Assembly: GCF_009569385.1 (NCBI RefSeq)
Contig: NZ_WBOF01000001.1
Location: 1,054,001 to 1,118,000, forward strand
DNA: 64,000 nucleotides
Reading direction: 5' to 3'
Origin: Streptomyces kaniharaensis
GTDB lineage: Bacteria; Actinomycetota; Actinomycetes; Streptomycetales; Streptomycetaceae
In this document: one piece after another, positions 32,721 to 41,624 of the stretch
How the letters are laid out: each line of letters begins with the position of its first letter
Position numbering within the stretch: the stretch's first letter is position 1
Position numbers and translations under genes: made by a program
Notes under the pieces: generated by a model
Database searches by the model: none
What the model saw: only the letters and a program-made list of their open reading frames with translations
What the model was told of the DNA's origin: nothing

Positions 32721-33059
32721 ATGACCGCCCAGCCCGCCGAACACGGGCACGGTGAGGTCCACCTGGACCTGCCGCCGATGAACACGGTGCAGGAATTGCG
32801 GGCCGCGCTGCGGGCAGGCCATGGCTACCCCGGCGACGCGGAGCGCCTGGACGCCGAGCTCGCCGAGCAGCTGCTGCGCCGAGTGCCGGTCGACCAGCTC
32901 GACCAGGTCGGGGAGGTCGGCACGGTGGTCGACCTCGTCGCGGTCGCCGAGATCGTCGCCGCCTACCGGGGCCGGGTGCTGCTCGCCGCCGACCGCGAGG
33001 CGGCCGACGCCGTGAACGAGGCCGTGGCTGACCTGCTGGCCCGGCAGGACGCCGAGTGA
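32721..33059 (+). CDS. Small acidic protein of unknown function (first of pair)
   Basis: 112 residues, acidic and mostly helical (ELRAALRAGHGYPGDAERLDAELAEQLLRR, AADREAADAVNEAVADLLA). No family recognised. ATG 32721 follows GGTGGGA. Its stop overlaps the GTG of the next gene (GTGA 33056-33059), the tight coupling seen in paired systems such as toxin-antitoxin or chaperone-client genes. Confidence 0.65.
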   Translation: MTAQPAEHGHGEVHLDLPPMNTVQELRAALRAGHGYPGDAERLDAELAEQLLRRVPVDQLDQVGEVGTVVDLVAVAEIVAAYRGRVLLAADREAADAVNEAVADLLARQDAE

Positions 33060-33391
33060 ACGACCCGCGCGACGGGGACGACCCCAGCGACACGGCGGTC
33101 GTGGTCGTCACCGACCGCGCCGCCCAGCGGGCCAAGGAACTCGGCGTCACCGAGGCCCTGGAGGCGCTGCGCACCGAACTCGAACACCGGCCCCGGCTCG
33201 GCCGCCACATCCGCACGGTCACCGAAGGCGGGCAAGAGGTCGAGGCCTACTCCACCCGTATCGAGGGCAGCCCGGCGGCCGACCGCCCAGCCGTCAACGT
33301 GGTGCACGCCTACGCCCCCGCACCACCGTGGCCCCCGACCGTGCGTATCGCCGCCGTCGTCCCCGAGGACCCGCTCCACCGCCAGCCGTGA
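33056..33391 (+). CDS. Small protein of unknown function (second of pair)
   Basis: 111 residues: an N-terminal helical part (RAAQRAKELGVTEALEALRTELEHR) followed by predicted strands ending in TVRIAAVVPEDP. The helix-then-sheet order is reminiscent of RelE/ParE-fold toxins, but no catalytic signature can be named. Starts at the overlapping GTG. Followed by a strong convergent terminator. Confidence 0.62.
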   Translation: MNDPRDGDDPSDTAVVVVTDRAAQRAKELGVTEALEALRTELEHRPRLGRHIRTVTEGGQEVEAYSTRIEGSPAADRPAVNVVHAYAPAPPWPPTVRIAAVVPEDPLHRQP

Positions 33392-33398
33392 ACGGCAG

Positions 33399-33424
33399 CG
33401 GGGCGGGCACTGGTGCCCGCCCCG
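33399..33424. terminator. Terminator between convergent genes
   Basis: Perfect 12-bp GC-rich stem, arms 33399-33410 and 33413-33424, two-base loop. Confidence 0.85.
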
Positions 33425-33426
33425 AC

Positions 33427-34335
33427 CTACCGCCGGCGCGGCCGGCCGGAACGGCCGCCGCTGCCCTGCGGCCTGGCCCCGCCACGCGGCTTGCGCGGGA
33501 CGGTGACCACGGGGGCGCCGACCGTCTCCGGCCAGTGGGCGGGCCGGACCAGGCCGGCCGGTAGGCGGGTGCCGGCGTCGCCGCGGGCGGCGTTGAGCTG
33601 AGCCTGGGTGAGGAACAGGGCGTCCGTCAGGTCGGCGCCCGCTAGGTTGGCATCGCGCAGGTCCGCGCCGATGAGGTCGGCGAGGCGCAGATCGGCACCG
33701 CTCAGGTCGGCGGCGACGAGCAACGCCCCGCGCAGGTTGGCTCCGCGCAGGTCGGCACCCCGCAGGCGGGCCCCGAACAGATCGGCCCCCCGGTGCTCGC
33801 GACGCCGGGGCACAGCGGCGCGGACGAGTTCGCTCGCCCGCAGCAGCAGGTCGCTGACGCGCTGCCGGTGGGCCGGGATGTCGACGGCCAGGATCTCCTC
33901 CGGGGTGCCACCGGCGAGCCGGTCGGTCTCCTCCAGGGCCTGCCCGAGCTCGGCGTTCAACGGCCCTGCCGGTTCAAGGGTCAGCGCCTCGGTGAGGTAC
34001 GACAGCAGCTCGTGCAGCTGCCGGACGATCGTGAACACGTCGAACATCTGCCGCGCGCTGCCCGGCTCGTCCCGCCAGCTGCGCCCGCCGTAGACGACCT
34101 GCGAGACCCGCTGTCCGGCGCCGAAGCAGTCGTAGACGGTGCAGCCCTGGAAGCCCTTGTCCCGAAGTCGCTCGTGGATGCCGCACGTGAAGTCGGTCTG
34201 CAGGTTCCGGCACGGGGTACCCGCGGCCTTCTCGACGGCGAAGTCGGCGCCGGCCGCGAACGGGAGGGCGACGCAGCAGAGCCCGAAGCAGCTCGTGCAG
34301 TCGGAGCGGAGTTCGGTCGGGAGCGAGCCGCTCAC
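33427..34335 (-). CDS. YkgJ-like Cys domain plus pentapeptide-repeat protein
   Basis: 302 residues. Residues 13-75 carry a cysteine cluster ([27 protein letters not shown]) of the YkgJ/UPF0153 zinc- or iron-chelating type. A helical middle follows. Residues about 180-245 are pentapeptide repeats ([29 protein letters not shown]), about 13 units, which fold as a right-handed quadrilateral helix. The C-terminal 45 residues are basic ([10 protein letters not shown]). GTG 34335 follows GAAGGA. Role unknown. Confidence 0.85.
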   Translation of the reverse strand: MSGSLPTELRSDCTSCFGLCCVALPFAAGADFAVEKAAGTPCRNLQTDFTCGIHERLRDKGFQGCTVYDCFGAGQRVSQVVYGGRSWRDEPGSARQMFDVFTIVRQLHELLSYLTEALTLEPAGPLNAELGQALEETDRLAGGTPEEILAVDIPAHRQRVSDLLLRASELVRAAVPRRREHRGADLFGARLRGADLRGANLRGALLVAADLSGADLRLADLIGADLRDANLAGADLTDALFLTQAQLNAARGDAGTRLPAGLVRPAHWPETVGAPVVTVPRKPRGGARPQGSGGRSGRPRRR

Positions 34336-34466
34336 GAGTTGTGGTCCTTCCGGCAGAAGCGCAGCGAATCAAACCCTTAGCCTACTGCGCCCCTGGCCAC
34401 GCACCAGCCACCGGTTGTAAGGTGTCCAGCGCCAGTTCATCTATTACGAACGCACGGGGGTAGACG

Positions 34467-35108
34467 ATGCAGGAGACCGGAGAGCTCGTCCGGGAGTGGA
34501 TCTCAGGATGGGTCGTCTCGCGCGGCGCGGCCGACCCCACACCCGAGCCGTGGGGGTGGAGCATCGACGTCGGGGCACCGACCGGCGAGGTGGCGCGGCA
34601 TGTACTGCCCGAGCCGGTCGAGAGCGACGTGCGGAAGATCGCCGAGGCGACGACCGCACCCGGCACGTGGCTGAAGGCGTTCGCCGAGGCCGACACCGTC
34701 CGCCCCTGGCTGGGGCCCGAGTGGCGACTGGACATCCCGGGCTTCCTGATGAGCCTCCCGCTGAACGACACGGAACGGCCCGAGCCGCCGACCGGCTACA
34801 CCGTGACCACCTGGACCCGCGGCGGAGTCGTCCGCGCACTGGTTCGCACCGACGACGGCCACCTCGCCGCACGCGGGCAGGCGGGCCTGGCCGGCGCGGT
34901 CGTCGTGCCGGACCAGATCGTGACGGCGCCCGAGCACCGCCGCCGAGGGCTCGGCAGCGTCGTGATGCGCACGCTCCAGCACGCCGCGCGCGAGGCCGGA
35001 GCCGAGAAGGCCGTCCTGGTCGGCAGCCCGGCGGGCCGTGAGCTCTACACCGCGCTCGGCTGGACGATGCACACGCCGATGGCGAGCCTCGTCCTCGAAG
35101 CGACGTGA
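34467..35108 (+). CDS. GNAT N-acetyltransferase
   Basis: 213 residues. The acetyl-CoA loop is in the C-terminal part: DQIVTAPEHRRRGLGSVVMRTLQHAARE, then LVGSPAGRELYTALGW. The N-terminal 110 residues have no recognised motif. ATG 34467 follows GGGGG. Stop codon abuts the stop of the convergent SGNH gene. Confidence 0.88.
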   Translation: MQETGELVREWISGWVVSRGAADPTPEPWGWSIDVGAPTGEVARHVLPEPVESDVRKIAEATTAPGTWLKAFAEADTVRPWLGPEWRLDIPGFLMSLPLNDTERPEPPTGYTVTTWTRGGVVRALVRTDDGHLAARGQAGLAGAVVVPDQIVTAPEHRRRGLGSVVMRTLQHAAREAGAEKAVLVGSPAGRELYTALGWTMHTPMASLVLEAT

Positions 35109-35897
35109 TCAGCGGTAGGGCAGCAGCTCCGCCCGCTTGGGCGGCCGCCCGTCGCCGGAGGAGCGGCCGGTGAGGCGGCGGCCGATCCACGGGCCGAGGT
35201 GGGTGCCGAGCCAGCGGGCGTCGGCGCGGAGCCGTTCGGCGCGGCCGCGCGGGGCGGCGGGCGGCAGCGGGGCGCGCCAGTCGAAGGCGGCGGGGCGGCC
35301 GAGGGCTTCCAGGACGGCGGCTGCGACCCGGCGGTGGCCTTCGGGCGAGAGGTGAAGGCGGTCCTCGGCCCAGAGCCGTCGGTCGTCGAAGCAGGGCGCG
35401 GAGAAGAGATCGACGACGGCGATGCCGTCGTCCTGGCCGAGCTCGTGCACGAAGGACTTCATCCGCAGGATGGTGGGGAGCAGCCGGGCGCTGCCGGCGA
35501 GCCGGCGGGTGGGGTCGGTGCTGGTGAACATGACGACGGTGGCGCCCGTGGCGCGCAGTTCGGTGGCGCAGCGACCGAGCAGCCGCTCGACCTCGGCGAT
35601 GTCGCAGCCGGGGCGCAGCACGTCGTTGAGGCCACCGGCGAGGGTGACGAGGTCGGCGCCCATCCCGGCCGCGACGGCGAGCTGTTCGTCGTGGATCTGG
35701 CCGATGAGCTTGCCGCGGACTGCGAGGTTGGCGTACCGGAAGCCGTCGTCGGAGGGCTCGCCGGTCAGCTCGTCGGCGAGGGCGGAGGCGACCCGGTCGG
35801 CCCAGCCGCGGAACTGGCCGTCGGGCAGCACGTCGTCGCACATGCCCTCGGTGAAGGAGTCCCCGATGGCGACGTAACTGCGGTACGTGGTGGGCAC
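35109..35897 (-). CDS. SGNH/GDSL hydrolase, cytoplasmic
   Basis: 262 residues. Block I IGDSFTEG (Ser nucleophile), block II-like ANLAVRGKLIG, block III TLAGGLNDV, block V WAEDRLHLSPEGH (Asp/His). Intact esterase catalytic set; no signal peptide. GTG 35897 follows GGAGAGA. Substrate unknown. Confidence 0.9.
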   Translation of the reverse strand: MPTTYRSYVAIGDSFTEGMCDDVLPDGQFRGWADRVASALADELTGEPSDDGFRYANLAVRGKLIGQIHDEQLAVAAGMGADLVTLAGGLNDVLRPGCDIAEVERLLGRCATELRATGATVVMFTSTDPTRRLAGSARLLPTILRMKSFVHELGQDDGIAVVDLFSAPCFDDRRLWAEDRLHLSPEGHRRVAAAVLEALGRPAAFDWRAPLPPAAPRGRAERLRADARWLGTHLGPWIGRRLTGRSSGDGRPPKRAELLPYR

Positions 35898-36014
35898 GGG
35901 CTCTCTCCGCTCTCCTCCGACTGCTCCGTGGCCCGATGATCGTACGCGTGCCCGGATCACGGAACGGCCCGGCCCCCACCGCTCGTTGCGTACCGAGCGC
36001 CCCCCTGTGCCCGG

Positions 36015-36440
36015 CTAGCCCACGACGACCGCCGCATCCGCCGTCTCCGCCACCTGGTCCACCGCGTCCGCCACCAGCGCGGACGTGACCCAGTGCTCCC
36101 GGACGGCGTCGGTCGGCCGCTGCTCGCCGAGCGCGGGCAGCCCCCACTCCCCCAGCGCCTCGATCACCCGGCGCAGTTCGCGGCCGCGCTCGGTGAGCTC
36201 GTAGACGGTGGCGTTGGCCGGCCGTTCGAGGCGCCGGCGCAGGACCAGGCCGTCGCTCTCCAGCTGCTTGAGCCGGGCGGCGAGGATGTCGGTGGAGACG
36301 CCGGGCAGGTCGGCGTGCAGGTCGGTGTAGCGGCGCGGGCCGCGCAGGAGTTCACGGACGATCAGGAGGCTCCAGCGCTCCCCCACCGCGTCCAGGGCGC
36401 GGGCGACGGCGCAGTACTGGTCGTAGCTTCGGCGTGACAT
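36015..36440 (-). CDS. HxlR-family transcriptional regulator
   Basis: 141 residues with the HxlR winged helix: CAVARALDAVGERWSLLIVRELLRGPRRYTDLHADLPGVSTDILAARLKQLESDGLVLRR. ATG 36440 lies seven bases after TATGCT (36453-36448), which pairs with -35 TTGGAA (36475-36470) at 16 bases: a leaderless start, preferred over upstream in-frame codons. Likely autoregulates and controls the divergent aminotransferase through the dyad at 36465-36479. Confidence 0.88.
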   Translation of the reverse strand: MSRRSYDQYCAVARALDAVGERWSLLIVRELLRGPRRYTDLHADLPGVSTDILAARLKQLESDGLVLRRRLERPANATVYELTERGRELRRVIEALGEWGLPALGEQRPTDAVREHWVTSALVADAVDQVAETADAAVVVG

Positions 36441-36464
36441 GTGGATCAGCATAGCCAAAAGGTT

Positions 36465-36479
36465 GGACTTTCCAAGTCC
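36465..36479. promoter_or_regulatory. Candidate HxlR operator
   Basis: Dyad GGACTT-TCC-AAGTCC in the gap between the HxlR gene and the divergent aminotransferase, overlapping the HxlR -35 box (36470-36475). Confidence 0.6.
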
Positions 36480-36538
36480 TTACTTGGTAGAACAAAGTGG
36501 CAGCAACCAAGCGGGTGGTGACGGTCGGGAGGCCGCAG

Positions 36539-37753
36539 ATGGAGTTTCGGCAGTCCAGCAAGCTGAGTGACGTGTGCTACGAGATCCGGGGCCCGGTGGT
36601 CGACCAGGCCAACGCGCTGGAGGAGGCCGGGCACAGCGTGCTGCGGCTGAACACCGGCAACCCGGCGACGTTCGGCTTCGAGGCGCCGGAGGAGATCGTC
36701 CAGGACATCATCCGCAACCTCCCCAAGGCGCACGGCTACAGCGACTCGCGCGGCATCCTGCCGGCCCGGCGCGCGGTGGTGCAGTACTACCAGCAGCGCG
36801 GGGTCGAGGGCGTCGGCGTCGGCGACGTGTACCTCGGCAACGGCGTCTCCGAGCTGATCCAGATGGCCGTCACCGCGCTCGTCGACGACGGCGACGAGGT
36901 GCTGATCCCGATGCCGGACTACCCGCTGTGGACGGCCGTCGTCCGGCTGGCCGGCGGCAAGGCCGTCCACTACCTCTGCGACGAGCAGGCCGAGTGGTAC
37001 CCGGACCTCGACGACATCGCCGCCAAGATCACCGCCCGCACCAAGGCGATCGTCGTCATCAACCCCAACAACCCCACCGGCGCGGTCTATCCGAAGGAAC
37101 TACTGGAGGGCATCCTCGACCTCGCCCGCCGGCACCACCTGATGGTCCTGGCCGACGAGATCTACGACAAGATCCTCTACGACGACACCGAGCACCACTG
37201 CCTGGCCGCGCTCGCCGACGACGTGCTCACCCTCACCTTCAACGGCCTCTCCAAGGCCTACCGGGTGGCCGGCTTCCGCAGCGGCTGGCTGGTCGTCTCC
37301 GGGCCCAAGCAGCACGCGTCCGACTACCTGGAGGGCCTGACCATGCTCTCCGGCATGCGGCTGTGCCCCAACGTGCCCGCGCAGTACGCCGTCCAGGCCG
37401 CACTCGGCGGTCACCAGTCCATCAACGACCTCGTGCTGCCCGGCGGCCGGCTCGTCGAGCAGCGGGACGTCGCCTTCAAGGCGCTCAACGAGATCCCCGG
37501 CGTCAGCTGCGTCAAGCCCAAGGGCGCGCTGTACGCCTTCGCCAAGCTCGACCCGGCGGTGCACCGGATCGTCGACGACGAGCAGTTCGTGCTGGACCTG
37601 CTGCTCCGCGAGAAGATCCACGTCGTCCAGGGCACCGGCTTCAACTGGCCGCGCCCGGACCACTTCCGCTTCGTCACCCTGCCGCGGGCCGACGACCTGG
37701 AGACGGCGATCAACCGGATCGGGCGCTTCCTCGCGACGTACCGGCAGACCTGA
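36539..37753 (+). CDS. alaA: PLP-dependent aminotransferase, AlaA-type
   Basis: 404 residues, the length of E. coli AlaA, a glutamate-pyruvate aminotransferase. Fold-type I motifs: NTGNPATFGFEAPEEI at the N-terminus, NPNNPTGAVYPKE, DEIYDKILYD, and the PLP Lys in NGLSKAYRVAGFRSGW. ATG 36539 has GGGAGG seven bases upstream; the GTG at 36497 has no ribosome binding site. Probably makes alanine from pyruvate. Divergent from an HxlR regulator. Confidence 0.9.
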   Translation: MEFRQSSKLSDVCYEIRGPVVDQANALEEAGHSVLRLNTGNPATFGFEAPEEIVQDIIRNLPKAHGYSDSRGILPARRAVVQYYQQRGVEGVGVGDVYLGNGVSELIQMAVTALVDDGDEVLIPMPDYPLWTAVVRLAGGKAVHYLCDEQAEWYPDLDDIAAKITARTKAIVVINPNNPTGAVYPKELLEGILDLARRHHLMVLADEIYDKILYDDTEHHCLAALADDVLTLTFNGLSKAYRVAGFRSGWLVVSGPKQHASDYLEGLTMLSGMRLCPNVPAQYAVQAALGGHQSINDLVLPGGRLVEQRDVAFKALNEIPGVSCVKPKGALYAFAKLDPAVHRIVDDEQFVLDLLLREKIHVVQGTGFNWPRPDHFRFVTLPRADDLETAINRIGRFLATYRQT

Positions 37754-37771
37754 GCGCCTACGCTCTCGACC

Positions 37772-38104
37772 ATGACCGTCCTCCGCTCCGTCGCCCTGTT
37801 CGCCCTCGCCGCGCTCGCCGAGATCGGCGGCTGCTGGCTGATCTGGCAGAGCATGCGCGAGCAACGGCCGTGGTGGCTGGCCGGCGTGGGCGTGGTGGTG
37901 CTCGGCGGGTACGGGTTCGTCGCCGCGCTCCAGCCGGACGGCCACTTCGGCCGGGTGCTCGCCGCGTACGGCGGGGTGTTCGTGGCCGGCTCGCTGCTGT
38001 GGGGCATCGCCGTGGACGGCTTCCGGCCGACCCGCTACGACGTGGTCGGCGCGCTGATCTGCCTGGCCGGGGTCGCCGTCATCATGTACGGGCCCCGGCG
38101 CTGA
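37772..38104 (+). CDS. YnfA family small membrane protein
   Basis: 110 residues, four helices, [19 protein letters not shown] and [19 protein letters not shown], closing with [21 protein letters not shown]: the YnfA/UPF0060 family, distantly SMR-like. TACGCT (37759-37764) is seven bases before the ATG, so it has its own leaderless transcript. Confidence 0.92.
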   Translation: MTVLRSVALFALAALAEIGGCWLIWQSMREQRPWWLAGVGVVVLGGYGFVAALQPDGHFGRVLAAYGGVFVAGSLLWGIAVDGFRPTRYDVVGALICLAGVAVIMYGPRR

Positions 38105-38164
38105 GGCCTGCCCCCAGCAGGGGAACGTTTCCTCAACGCCGGGGCCCGTCACGCCGGTCGAGGG

Positions 38165-39829
38165 TTACCAGCCCCAGCCGCCGCCCTCGCCGTCGTCGTC
38201 GGAGTTCGAGTCCCAGCCCTCGCCGACCGTCCGCACGATCGTGTAGTTGTCGATCTGCTGGCCCTTCTCGGTCAGCGCGGTGACCTTCATCGACGACTTC
38301 TGGCCCAGGTGGCCCGGGGTGACGTCGACCTTGATGAAGGAGTAGCCGGTGTAGCGGACCCGCGACCACTGGATGGTCTCGGGCACCTTCACCCGACCCT
38401 TGCCGAAGTAGTACGTCTTCACCTCGTCGAGGTGGTTCTCGTGCCCCTCGTAGGTGTCCGGCACGTCGAACTTGTAGAGGCTGCGGCCGGCCGCACCCGC
38501 CGTCACGTACACCACGCCGTCCTTGGCGGGCTCGATGGTGGCGCCGCTCGGCACCTGCTTCGAGACCTTGTTGCCGAGGATCGCGTCGGTGCGCTCGTAG
38601 ATGTGGTTGTGGCCGTTGATGACCAGGTCCACCCGGTACTTCTCGAAGAGCGGCACCCAGGCCTCGCGGACACCGCCCTCGGAGGCGTGCGCGACGGTGG
38701 TGGAGAAGGCGCAGTGGTGGAAGAAGACCACGATGAAGTCGATGGTTTCGTCGCTGCGGAAGTCCTTGAGGGTGCGGGCCAGCCACTTGGTCTGCTTGCC
38801 GGCCGAGATGCCCAGGTTGACCGGGATCTCGTAGGAGACGTCGTTGGCGTCCAGCGAGATGACGCCGACGTTCTTGTAGCGGAAGCTGTAGACGCCCGGG
38901 ACGGTGCGCGGGTCCGGGCCGTTGTCCGGCAGGAAGAAGCGGGTGTTGTCGCCGCCGTACCCGTTGTGCGAGTACCAGGCCTCCATGTCGTGGTTGCCGT
39001 AGGAGACCATCCACGGCACCTTGGCGGCGACCGACTCGGTCTGCACCAGGAACGCGTCCCACGTCCTGGCGTCGAACCTGGCCCGGTCCGGGTCGGTGCC
39101 GGAGCCCATCGGGTCGGCGTAGCAGATGTCGCCCGCGTGCAGGTGGAACGACGGGTTCTGGGCCAGGATGACGTTGTCGTTGGCCTTGGCGTCGTCGCTG
39201 ACACCCTGGTCGCCGAAGGCGGTGAAGGTGAACGGCTCGTACGCCTTGCCCCAGCGGTGGTCGCGCGAGGGCGCGGTGCGGAAGGTGCTCAGGGTGGAGA
39301 TCTGCTGCTGCGAGGCCGGGTCGAAGCCCTCGTGGCCGACACCGTAGTAGTAGGTGGTGTCGGGGTGCAGGTCCTCCAGCGCCACGTGCAGGTAGTACTG
39401 GTCCACCGGCTGGCCGCCGGGGACGAGCGCGGGGGTGTGCAGGGCGCGGACCTCGGCCTCGATCTTGTGGCCGAGCTCCCACGGGTGCTTGCCGAAGCGC
39501 AGGAACGGCTTCTTCACCGGAACCGGCACCTGCCACGAGATCCGGAACTGGGTGTCCGGCTCCGGGCCGAACTGCAGGTGACGCCCGACCGGCGCGACGA
39601 CCGCACCGTCGATGCCGTCCGTCGTACCGGTCAGCAGCTGCGGCGTGGCCGGCGCCGCGAACGCGGTGCCGCTGCCCACCGCACCGCCGACCGCCAGCGC
39701 GCCGACGGTGACGGCACCGGCGCGCAGCATCCGCCGCCGGGAGAAGCGAGCCCGCAGGTACTCGTGCTGCTCGGCCATGCTCATGCGTTCGGCGAGCTTG
39801 GCCGGTACGCCCATGTGAGGGATATCCAT
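38165..39829 (-). CDS. Tat-exported purple-acid-type metallophosphatase
   Basis: 554 residues. Twin-arginine signal (FSRRRMLRAG then a hydrophobic Ala/Gly segment and AFAAP) near residues 30-60. An Fn3-like PAP N-domain (DTQFRISWQVPVPV, LEDLHPDTTYYYGV) precedes the metallophosphoesterase core: FGDQG, GDICYAD, YGNHD, FFHHC, GHNHIYER. Predicted to hydrolyse phosphate esters outside the cell. ATG 39829 follows GGAAGAG. The C-terminus is Asp/Gly/Trp-rich. No PHO box is obvious. Confidence 0.93.
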   Translation of the reverse strand: MDIPHMGVPAKLAERMSMAEQHEYLRARFSRRRMLRAGAVTVGALAVGGAVGSGTAFAAPATPQLLTGTTDGIDGAVVAPVGRHLQFGPEPDTQFRISWQVPVPVKKPFLRFGKHPWELGHKIEAEVRALHTPALVPGGQPVDQYYLHVALEDLHPDTTYYYGVGHEGFDPASQQQISTLSTFRTAPSRDHRWGKAYEPFTFTAFGDQGVSDDAKANDNVILAQNPSFHLHAGDICYADPMGSGTDPDRARFDARTWDAFLVQTESVAAKVPWMVSYGNHDMEAWYSHNGYGGDNTRFFLPDNGPDPRTVPGVYSFRYKNVGVISLDANDVSYEIPVNLGISAGKQTKWLARTLKDFRSDETIDFIVVFFHHCAFSTTVAHASEGGVREAWVPLFEKYRVDLVINGHNHIYERTDAILGNKVSKQVPSGATIEPAKDGVVYVTAGAAGRSLYKFDVPDTYEGHENHLDEVKTYYFGKGRVKVPETIQWSRVRYTGYSFIKVDVTPGHLGQKSSMKVTALTEKGQQIDNYTIVRTVGEGWDSNSDDDGEGGGWGW

Positions 39830-40028
39830 GCGCGGGACTCTTCCAGCGGCCGGTTGACCGCGCACGGACATTCGGTGAACGAGCGGTAGCGCGCCGCCTA
39901 TTCGAACGCCAATGTTCGATCAAGAAACGGCAAAGAGCATGTCCACGCCCGCCCCGACGCCGGATCATCGACCCTTCCGACCAAGCAGTCTGATCGGGCG
40001 TCGGCTATCCGGCGGGGCGGCCCGTCCT

Positions 40029-40283
40029 TCAGGCGGACGGCTCGTCCCAGTGTGTGGCGGCGCGGTTGCCGGTGCCGTCGCAGGTGCGGCAGATCTCGTC
40101 GCGGTAGGCGTGCTTGGCCCCGGTGGCGTCGACGCGGTAGCGGACGTAGACGCCCGTACCGTCGCAGAGGAAGCAGTTGCCGCCGCCCCCGCCGACCTCG
40201 GTGGTGCCGGTGCCCTGGCAGGTGCGGCAGCTGAGGCCGGCGGTCCGGCCGGTGCCCGCGCAGATGCGGCAGACCGTGGTCAT
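40029..40283 (-). CDS. Stand-alone DnaJ-type zinc-finger protein
   Basis: 84 residues consisting almost wholly of four C-x-x-C-x-G-x-G units (CRICAGTG, CRTCQGTG, CFLCDGTG, CRTCDGTG) as in the cysteine-rich domain of DnaJ, without J or substrate domains. Should bind two zinc ions. ATG 40283 follows GGGAGGA. Lies 102 bases downstream of a 2Fe-2S protein gene on the same strand. Confidence 0.88.
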   Translation of the reverse strand: MTTVCRICAGTGRTAGLSCRTCQGTGTTEVGGGGGNCFLCDGTGVYVRYRVDATGAKHAYRDEICRTCDGTGNRAATHWDEPSA

Positions 40284-40385
40284 CGTCTTCCTCCCTGGCG
40301 GATCCGCTCGAAGCCACCGGCCATGGTAGTCCGGCCGGTTGACCCAGGGTGAGTCCCGCCGCCGAACGGACCGCCGCGGGCGGCG

Positions 40386-40790
40386 TCAGTCCGGAAGGCC
40401 CTCGCGGATCCGGCGCGAGACGGAGATCTCCTGGAGGTCGAGCAGGCCCGGCGGGTCGGCGAGGCCGGGGCCGCCGGCGTGCACCCAGGCGGCGATCTCG
40501 TCGACCATGTCGTCGGCCAGCACCCAGCCGAGCCAGACCGGACGGCCCCCGGCCGCCCGTCCGGCACCGGAGGGGCCGACCACGACCACGTTCGAATGCG
40601 TGCACGCGTCCAGGCACTTGACGGCCCGAACCCGGCCCGCCGTACCGACCGCAGCGCGCAGCCGCTCGTACTGCCCGGCGTGGTCCACGCCCGGGTGCTT
40701 CTCCTCCGTGCCGCAGCAGCAGCCGCGGCAGACCGTGACGGTCACCGGGGAGGCTGCGGCCTGCGGGCGGTCGCGGTCTCGGCGGCTCAT
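40386..40790 (-). CDS. Thioredoxin-like 2Fe-2S ferredoxin domain protein
   Basis: 134 residues. Cys ligands in VCRGCCCGTEEKHPG and CLDACTHSNVVVV fit the thioredoxin-fold [2Fe-2S] ferredoxin family (HoxF/NuoE-like small proteins). Probable electron carrier or cluster sensor; partner unknown. ATG 40790 follows GGAGGAG. Confidence 0.8.
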   Translation of the reverse strand: MSRRDRDRPQAAASPVTVTVCRGCCCGTEEKHPGVDHAGQYERLRAAVGTAGRVRAVKCLDACTHSNVVVVGPSGAGRAAGGRPVWLGWVLADDMVDEIAAWVHAGGPGLADPPGLLDLQEISVSRRIREGLPD

Positions 40791-40945
40791 GGGTTCGGCT
40801 TCTCCTCCAGGTCAGGGGCATGCTCGGCACCGGCAGCGTACCCGGCCGGGTCCGGGCCCCTGCCGGGTGCCACCGGCCTGCCCGGGATCCACGGGAATCC
40901 CTTAGGATGCGCACGACTTCGCGCGGCTCGAACGGGGGGACGGAC

Positions 40946-41617
40946 ATGAAGAAGCGCCGGATGCGGCTGGTGTGGACGTGGATCGCGGTCGCCGTGGCTG
41001 GACTTGTGATGTCGGGCCTCGGACTGGCGGTGGTCCTCACCGGCTACTCGCTCCACGCGGCGCAGAGCCAGGCGATGTCGCCGACGGTGGAGCCCGGCGA
41101 CGTCCTCCTCACCGACCGGGTGGACGCCTCGGACGTGCGTCGTGGCGAGGTCTACGTCGTCGACTCCCCGTGGACGATGGACGGCCTGGTCTTCGAGCGG
41201 GTCATGGCCCTCGGCGGGGACCGGATCGCCTGTCAGGGCGGGAGGCTCACGCTGAACGGGCAGCCGCCGGACGAGCCGGCCGAGCGGCAGAAGGACTCCT
41301 GCCGGATCGACTTCGACGTCACCGTCCAGCCCGGACGGGCCTTCCTCATGGGCGACTTCCGCGCCGACGCGTTCGGCTCCCGGTACCACAACGACGACGA
41401 CCACCAGGGCACCGTCGACCTCGCGAAGGTCCACGAGCGGGTGATCTGGCACAGCGGCACCGACACGCCACCCCTCCCGGGCAAGCTGGTCGGCGCGATC
41501 GTGCTGCTCCTCGTCGGGCCGCTGCTGCTCGTCGTCGGGAAGATCGCCGCCGTCATCACCACCGCCACATCGGGGCGCCACGAGCGACCGGATGCCCCTG
41601 CCGCCGCACAGAGTTGA
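40946..41617 (+). CDS. Signal peptidase I homologue without catalytic dyad
   Basis: 223 residues: N-terminal helix (about 9-32), the S26 core, and a second helix near the C-terminus (about 180-205). Family boxes are recognisable (QAMSPTVEPGD, FERVMALGGDRI, GRAFLMGDFRADAFGSRY), but the catalytic Ser position is Ala43 and the general-base Lys position is Glu84. It therefore cannot be a normal serine/lysine signal peptidase. ATG 40946 has GGGGGGA five bases upstream. Confidence 0.85.
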   Translation: MKKRRMRLVWTWIAVAVAGLVMSGLGLAVVLTGYSLHAAQSQAMSPTVEPGDVLLTDRVDASDVRRGEVYVVDSPWTMDGLVFERVMALGGDRIACQGGRLTLNGQPPDEPAERQKDSCRIDFDVTVQPGRAFLMGDFRADAFGSRYHNDDDHQGTVDLAKVHERVIWHSGTDTPPLPGKLVGAIVLLLVGPLLLVVGKIAAVITTATSGRHERPDAPAAAQS

Positions 41618-41624
41618 CATATCG

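Noticed and set aside
36497..36538. GTG 36497 as start of the aminotransferase
   Set aside because: No ribosome binding site; ATG 36539 has GGGAGG at ideal spacing and gives the family length.
40801..40945. Promoter search upstream of the signal-peptidase homologue
   Set aside because: A TAGGAT at 40903-40908 is present, but there is no matching -35 and it is too far from the start to be convincing.
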